Part shown: piece by piece, positions 10,214 through 15,256 of the stretch | Position numbering within the stretch: the stretch's first letter is position 1 | Layout of the letters: every line of letters begins with the position of its first letter | Source: Candidatus Altimarinota bacterium | Lineage (GTDB): Bacteria > Patescibacteriota > Gracilibacteria > BD1-5 > UBA6164 | Reading direction: 5' to 3' | DNA length: 15,256 bases | Assembly: GCA_020631575.1 (NCBI GenBank) | Contig: JAHDGX010000021.1 | Coordinates: forward strand, 1,889 to 17,144 | Position numbers and translations under genes: made by a program | The notes under the pieces: model-generated | What the model was told of the DNA's origin: nothing | What the model saw: the letters and a program-made list of their open reading frames with translations, nothing else | Database searches by the model: none

Positions 10214-11965
10214 TTAAAATCAGCTCTGCAGATCAAGCATCTGTTTATAGAATCACTTTTTCTTTATAAGTTCACTATGAGTTCAACGCTCTCTAATAGT
10301 TCATGCTTCAATAACTATAATATCGTCTGCATGCTTCACAGTTTGCAATCTATGGGCAATAACAATTACAGTACGGTTTTTAAAAAGATTATGCATAGCT
10401 TCTGTAATCTTTTTTTCTGAAAGAGAGTCGAGAGCAGATGTAGGTTCATCTAAAATAATAATTTTAGGATTTTTCAAAAATATCTTCGCAATCGCAAGAC
10501 GCTGCTTTTGTCATCCAGAAAGTTTCACTCATCTCTCTCCAATCTCAGTTTCAAGTCAGTTTGGAAGATCATAAATAAACTCACAGTGTGCAAGAGTAAT
10601 AGTTTCTTTTATATCAGTATCATTCACTCAACCAGGAACAGCATAGAGTAGATTTTCTATAATTGTCCCATCAAACACACTTGGTTCTTGAGTCAGATAT
10701 CAGACATCTTTATAGTAACTTTTAAGAGAAACGTCTTTCAAATTTTGATCATCTACCATAATCTTTCAACTATCTTGCCTTACATATCCTGATATGAGTT
10801 TCACAAGAGTTGATTTCCCTCCTCAACTCGGACCAACAAGAGCAGTCACTTTATTCCCTAGAATTTCTAAATCAAAGTTTTGAAATATTGGTTTTGATGC
10901 TTCATATCAGTATGAAATATCTTTAATTGATATTTTTCCATTTTTATGTATAAAGTCTCATCATTCCTCATATCATTGTATCTGAGGAGCTGTATCGAAA
11001 AAATTCCATAAGTATTCAATCATTGAATATTCTTTGGAGAAATTCTTAAAAAAATCTATAAAGTTCATAACGGTAGATTCAAGCATCAGCATCACAGCAA
11101 AAATTCAAACAAACTCAGCGATACCAATATTTCAATCAAATACCGAAAAAGAAATAATATATAAAAATATGAGCTTTAGAATAACAATAAAGAAGTATGG
11201 GCCATGAAAAAAACTATGAAAATATGGAGACATTTGAATATTATATCCCTTTGCTCTATCCATGTAAGCTGATAAACTTCCCTGCTCTTGTTTAATTTTA
11301 TCTCACTGCATAACTTCAAGCTTACTCATTATGAGTTTTACAAGATATTTTGAATGCATATGTTCTTGTTCGTTTCTTTTTGTTCGAATACGAATCATTC
11401 GTGTATTCATCTGATGAGAAAAATAGAGTGATAATAAGAAGATAGTTATAAATATAAAACTCGCACTATAGTGTATTCGTGACAAGTAAAAAAACACGAT
11501 TATAAAGCTCGCAATTAATCATGATCCATTCCAGATAAATCTTGTTAATCCTGAAGCCCATGCATCTATTCATTTATTCAGAATGGAAATACTCTTTCAT
11601 GTTCCTATCTTTTCTATATAACTATTATCAAATTTAATGAATCTCTCTATATAAAAATTAGAGAGGTTTTTTCTAAATTCTGGATCGGCTGCAAACCATC
11701 ACCAATAATATGTAATACCATGGAATATTTCATATAGCATCACATAGCTTAAATAATAGAATAGAAAAGTTTCAAATCATTGTCTACTCCCAAGCTCAAG
11801 TTGCGTGATGATTCTCTCTATAAATATAATATGAATAAAAGGGTTAACCCAGCTGCTAATTCATTTCATCATCTGTTGAAATGAATATATTTTCACCTGT
11901 TTCACAGGGCTAAAAAATCTCCGTATCACTTCAAAGTATGTGCGATGTATGATTTTCTCTGACAT
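10214..11965 (-). CDS. ABC exporter, one-chain half-transporter (TMD-NBD)
   Basis: 583 residues, the normal size for an MsbA/LmrA-type half-transporter that works as a dimer. The first 330 or so residues hold the membrane domain with about five or six hydrophobic helices (LIASFIIVFFYLS; FIFITIFLLSLYF; FFIVILKLIFLYIISF). The nucleotide-binding domain has Walker A GPSGGGKST at about 377, Q-loop YLTQEP, signature LSGGQKQR at about 483, Walker B IIILDEPTSALD and H-loop VIAHRL. TGA encodes the first Gly after the Ser in Walker A and the second Gly of the signature, which shows the recoding clearly. The family exports lipids, peptides or drugs using ATP. It heads a same-strand group with the PLD-like and large exported proteins, which makes a lipid or surface substrate plausible. 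The start codon directly follows a hairpin with a T run, leaving no leader. Confidence 0.93.
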
Positions 11966-11966
11966 A

Positions 11967-12007
11967 AAAAATAACTATGAATAATTACTTATATCATAGC
12001 TATTTTT
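11967..12007 (-). terminator. Hairpin terminator between dnaJ and the ABC exporter gene
   Basis: A 14-base stem (11967-11980 with 11994-12007) and a 13-base loop. The only imperfect pair is G-U when transcribed from the minus strand but A-C from the plus strand, so it is built for minus-strand RNA. It ends in a U run and lies 22 bases after the dnaJ stop. The ABC exporter ATG follows the T run at once, so the same element may also limit or time entry into that operon. Confidence 0.7.
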
Positions 12008-12029
12008 AGTGTTTTAGAAAGAGTGTTTT

Positions 12030-13142
12030 TTATCCAAATATTTTTTCGAAGACTCCTCTTTTTGAATTCACGTTTATCTTTTTTTCTTTTGCGAGATTCT
12101 CAAGAAGCTCTCTTTCTGCTTTTGAAAGTTTTTTGGGTACTGGGATGTGTACATGGATGAGGAGATCTCATTTAGAATCTCTATCTATGTATTTTACTCC
12201 ATCACCAGAAATCTTGATAACACTTTCTGCCTGCGTTCCAGCATCAACGGATATATTTCTCTTTCAGATTACAGGTATATTTATTTCTTTCTTTGTTCCA
12301 AGCGCAGCTTCGACATAATCTATATCAAGATCGTAATGAAGATCTACACCGTCTCGCGTGAGATCCTTATGGCTTGTCTCAACTTGAAATCTGATGTAGA
12401 GGTCTCCAGCTGCCTTCGTTCCAATTCCTTCATTTCATTCTCCATTCATCTTGATAACCATTCACTCATCTATTCCTGCTGGAACATCAATATCAAGTTT
12501 CTTTTTAATCAACATTCTCTTTTCTCACTGACACTCACTACATAGATGTTCAAATGTTTCTCATTCTCACCTACAATCTGGACATGTTCTCGTTTGTTGA
12601 ATCACTCAAAATGGGCTTTGAGATGTTTGTACTACTTGTCCTCGACCATCACAGGTAGAACATGTTTTCTTTCCTGATCCACCATCACCATCACAGTGAC
12701 TACAGTGTTCTCGTTTGTGAAATTCAATCGTTTCTTTTCATCCGTAGATACTTGTCTTTAAATCTATGTGTAACTCGTATTCTATATCTTCCCCTCGCTG
12801 TTCTCTTTTTCGACCTGATCATCTCGATCCTGAAAACCCTCCACCAAAAAATGATGAAAATATGTCCCCTAAATCCTCTGCCTGAAATCATCCTCCACCA
12901 AAAGGATTTCATCCTGCAGCTCATCCAGATTGACCAAACATATCATATTGTTGTCTCTTTCATGAATCAGAAAGAGTCCCGTATGCTTCCCCTATTTCTT
13001 TAAACTTTGCCTCTGCATCTGCATCACCCTGATTTCTATCTGGATGATACTTCATCGCAAGCTTTCTATATGCTTTTTTTATTTCGTCTTCACTTGCTCC
13101 TTTTTCAAGTCAGAGTACCTGATAATAATCTCTTTGTGACAT
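12030..13142 (-). CDS. dnaJ: Chaperone protein DnaJ (Hsp40)
   Basis: 370 residues, the full type I DnaJ. Co-chaperone that stimulates DnaK ATPase and delivers unfolded clients. The J domain spans 1-70 with HPD at 33-35 (KYHPDRN). A Gly/Phe-rich linker follows (GGNPFGGGGF, SSFFGGGFSGS). The zinc domain has four CxxCxGxG-type repeats: CSHCDGDG, CSTCDGRG, CPDCRGEG and CSECQGEK, the last with Lys in place of the final Gly. The C-terminal client-binding domains contain DVPAGIDEGMVIKMNGEGNEG and GDLYIRFQV. About fifteen Gly codons are TGA, including those of the zinc repeats and linker. No dnaK or grpE is next to it. A likely promoter lies just upstream (see 13155-13184); I see no CIRCE-type repeat. 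Confidence 0.97.
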
Positions 13143-13154
13143 AAATTTCTATTT

Positions 13155-13184
13155 TTATAAAATCGTCGTAAAATGCGAACGCAA
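13155..13184 (-). promoter_or_regulatory. Likely promoter of dnaJ
   Basis: On the minus strand a -35 TTGCGT (13179-13184) and a -10 TTATAA (13155-13160) are 18 bases apart, and the dnaJ ATG is 13 bases beyond the -10. Transcripts would have a leader of only a few bases. The 73-base gap between dnaJ and the divergent PriA-like gene also holds a TATATA (13186-13191) that could serve the plus strand, but no matching -35 is clear. Confidence 0.4.
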
Positions 13185-13215
13185 GTATATAAAAACTCTC
13201 TTAAAAATCAAAATA

Positions 13216-14208
13216 ATGTTTAGCATCGTAAATCTCTCCCAAGATTCATCACCTACTTCAAATTACCTCTCAAGTACACTTCTTGAGAGTATCGATGCCA
13301 CACTTCAAAAAGGAGAAAAATCTCTATTGTATCTGAATAAACGAGGATCATATTCAAGCCTTATTTGCGAAAGTTGCCAATATATATATGAGTGTCCAAA
13401 CTGTGATGTAAGCCTCTATGTCCATACAAATCCCGACTGTCTTAGATGTCATATATGTAATAATGCCTTTTCTCCTCAAAATAACTGTAAAAGTTGTAAT
13501 TCTACGCGGCTCAAACCTGTTTGAGTGGGAACGCAGCAAATAGAAACGCTTCTTAAAAATCTCTACCCTCATGCTCTCGTGTATAGGTTTGATTCTGATA
13601 ATATGAAAAATATTAGCTCTAAAAAAGCAGCCCTACAAGAGCTCGACACTGCAGATATTATCATCGGAACAAAGATGATTACGACCGGTTTTAATTTTGA
13701 TAAAATAGGCCTTATATCTCTCCTGCTTGTCGAGTGAGAGCTTTGATATCCTAGTTATGACGCGCTTGAAAAAGCCTATAATAACCTCCGGCAGGTGATA
13801 GGAAGATGAAATCGGAAATCACAAAAAACCAAACTTATCTTGCAAACCTTCGTTCCAGATAACCCTCTAGTCAAGTTTATTAGTGAAAGTAACTATAAAG
13901 ACTTTTTTGCTCAAAATCTCACAGAAAGAAAAGAGTTTCTCTATCCACCTTATGCTCAAATGGTCACTCTGGGATATAGACATAAAGATTCTAAAAAATC
14001 ACTGAGTTACATAGAAAAACTAGAAAAAACTCTCAAAGAACATGATAGCGAAAACTTGTACCAATTTTTACGTTGAAGCTCAAGTTTCAAAAAAAATAAT
14101 TCCCACCACTCGACACTCATCATAAAAGGACAAAATATACGAAAACTTCTGAATCATATTAAAAATAAAATCCTCTCAGAAAGCTCTTTAAGTGTTGTAT
14201 TTCACTAG
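13216..14208 (+). CDS. priA: PriA C-terminal half only (helicase lobe 2, zinc-binding and C-terminal domains)
   Basis: 330 residues, under half of normal PriA (about 730). PriA restarts stalled replication forks by unwinding DNA and loading the primosome. What is present matches the second helicase lobe: SLLYLNKRGSYSSLICESCQ, then eight zinc cysteines in CxxC pairs at 51/54, 60/63, 78/81 and 91/94. Next come PVGVGTQQIETLL, motif V-like GTKMITTGFNF, motif VI-like RQVIGRGNR, and the C-terminal FLYPPYAQMV region. Missing are the DNA-binding N-terminus, the winged helix and lobe 1 with Walker A and DEAH. A stop near 13125 in this frame and the short gap to dnaJ leave no room for them. Motif V has Thr for the usual Lys and motif VI reads GRGNR instead of GRAGR. 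It could be a split or reduced PriA or a decaying gene; the intact zinc site and frame favour a maintained protein. Confidence 0.88.
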
Positions 14209-14327
14209 TATTTTACTTTTCATCAAAGTCCTCACTAGTTTTTAACAGCAAAAATTTTTCTCATTTGCATTCGCTTTCAAAATCATGAGAATGTTTTGTA
14301 ATAATATTTATATCTACCATATACACT
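14209..14327. other. Gap between priA-like gene and dnaN
   Basis: 119 AT-rich bases without a convincing gene. I see no perfect DnaA box (TTATNCACA), no strong hairpin with a T run and no well-spaced promoter, although TAATATT and TATACA segments near the dnaN start could be -10 elements. dnaN may be transcribed from here or by read-through from the PriA-like gene. Confidence 0.4.
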
Positions 14328-15256
14328 ATGAAATTTGAGATAAAAACAAAGCTCCTACAAAAAGGTCTTTCTGTAGTATCACATGCAACGGCATGAATCA
14401 CGACAACTCCTATTTTAGAAAATATTCTTATCAAGGTTCACTATAAAAATATAGTTCTCACAGCCAATAATTTAGAAATGGCTATTGAATATACACTTGA
14501 TGAAGATGTAAAAGTGATAAGTGAGTGAGCCTTTTCAGTTCCAAGCAAACTCTTTGGTGGATATATAGGGCTCTTGCAAGATGATAGCGTGTCTATAGAG
14601 CTCAAGTGAGGTGATGCGCTTGAAATCACAACAGAGAGTGGAAAAACTAAGATAAAATGAATCCCTGCAGAAGACTTCCCTGTAATCCCTGGAGTCAAAG
14701 AAGAGCTCTCCCTTTCTCTCAAGGGTGACATAGTGCGTAGATCTATTGAAAAAACGCTCTTCTCGAGCGCTGAGGGAAACATCAGACCAACACTTGCATG
14801 ACTCTTTGTAAATATTAATGGGAGTGAAACGACCTTTGCCTCAACCGATAGTTTCAGACTTTCTGAATACAAAACAATCCTTGATGTGCCAAGCCAAGTC
14901 ACATTTTCTCAAATTATTCCATCAAAAACATGTTTTGAAATAAAAAGTATCATATCAGACAGTGATGATGTGAAGATTATCTCATGAGAAAACCAAATCG
15001 CATTTTTCTTTGGAAATATAAAAATGTACTCAAGACTTCTCAATGGAAAATTCCCAGATTATACAAACTTTTTTCCAAGTAATTACGCAACAAAGTGAGT
15101 AATAAATAGAGCTGATCTTATGGGAGCACTCAAAAAAATTAATCTCATCTCAAAAGAAAACAACTACTCCATAAAAATGAGCTTTAGTAGTGAAAGTGGG
15201 ATACTTCTCGAAACATCTCAAACTCAAATTGGTGAAGGAGAGCTCGGTCTTGTCGG
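14328..15256 (+). CDS. dnaN: DNA polymerase III beta subunit (sliding clamp), 5' part
   Basis: The first 309 codons are in the window and the 3' end is cut off by the window edge. The clamp encircles DNA and tethers the replicative polymerase. The N-terminus (MKFEIKTKLLQKGLSVVSHA) and PILENILIKV match domain 1. IPAEDFPVIP marks the domain 1-2 junction. LAGLFVNINGSETTFASTDSFRLSEY is the typical domain 2 'GV-ATDGHRLA' region, with Ser-Phe in place of Gly-His. MYSRLLNGKFPDYTNFFP matches the conserved R-L-I-x-G-x-F-P-x-Y segment. TGA encodes Gly in ISEGAF, LAGLF and KGIPAEDFP. No Shine-Dalgarno sequence precedes ATG 14328. The PriA-like gene lies upstream on the same strand, 119 bases away. Confidence 0.96.

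Noticed and set aside
12147..12545. A 132-codon plus-strand open frame, and another at 12662-13003 starting with a run of histidines.
   Set aside because: Both are antisense to dnaJ, whose protein is unmistakable over the whole stretch. The histidine run is the reverse of Asp-Gly-rich dnaJ codons.
637..14208. Many short broken frames that suggest pseudogenes or frameshifts.
   Set aside because: All breaks are TGA. With TGA as Gly, each gene is one frame from start to stop, with conserved glycines at the breaks.
14209..14327. A replication origin next to dnaN.
   Set aside because: No cluster of DnaA boxes and no dnaA gene is visible in the window; the gap is short and merely AT-rich.
14441..14902. 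A 153-codon minus-strand open frame.
   Set aside because: It is antisense to dnaN, which matches the sliding clamp on the other strand. The open frame arises because in-frame TGA glycines are absent from that strand.

Overview
The window comes from a bacterium that reads UGA as glycine, the code known from the CPR/Patescibacteria lineages Gracilibacteria (BD1-5) and Absconditabacteria (SR1). Under the standard code most genes appear shattered into short open frames. When TGA is read as Gly, almost the whole window resolves into eleven long reading frames that end only in TAA or TAG. The TGA positions fall on invariant glycines: the ABC Walker A and LSGGQ motifs and the DnaJ CxxCxGxG repeats. 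The DNA is AT-rich, intergenic gaps are short, and no clear Shine-Dalgarno sequences precede the starts. All protein lengths below assume TGA = Gly.

Layout. At the left edge a small plus-strand gene (32-301, weakly DUF721/DciA-like) meets tail to tail a small minus-strand membrane protein gene (303-524). A hairpin terminator at 583-612 closes a minus-strand efflux operon read right to left: an AbrB-type regulator (5871-6107), a lipoprotein membrane-fusion subunit (3935-5866) and an RND pump (637-3933). A perfect 34-bp palindrome lies over the likely promoter of this operon. Upstream on the same strand is a second cluster: a one-chain ABC exporter (10214-11965), a membrane-anchored phospholipase-D-like protein (9163-10209), a large unrecognised exported protein (6421-9072) and a small one-pass membrane protein (6209-6418). 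Next comes dnaJ (12030-13142), separated from the ABC gene by a hairpin that ends at the ABC start codon. On the plus strand, divergent from dnaJ, lie a gene for only the C-terminal half of the PriA helicase (13216-14208) and the start of dnaN (14328 to the window end).

How the genes may work together. The regulator, fusion protein and RND pump look like a self-regulated efflux unit, with the fusion protein held to the membrane by lipid. No outer-membrane channel gene is seen, as expected for a cell without an outer membrane. The ABC, PLD, large exported protein and small membrane protein form a tight same-strand cluster suggestive of envelope lipid or surface-structure handling; this is inference from gene order. 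The PriA fragment and dnaN place the right end in a replication neighbourhood.

The observations most worth following are the stand-alone PriA C-terminal half with degenerate helicase motifs, the ABC-PLD-exported protein cassette, the palindromic operator next to the AbrB regulator, and the Asp-to-Thr change in the proton-relay motif of the RND pump. I see no tRNA, rRNA, CRISPR array or insertion sequence.
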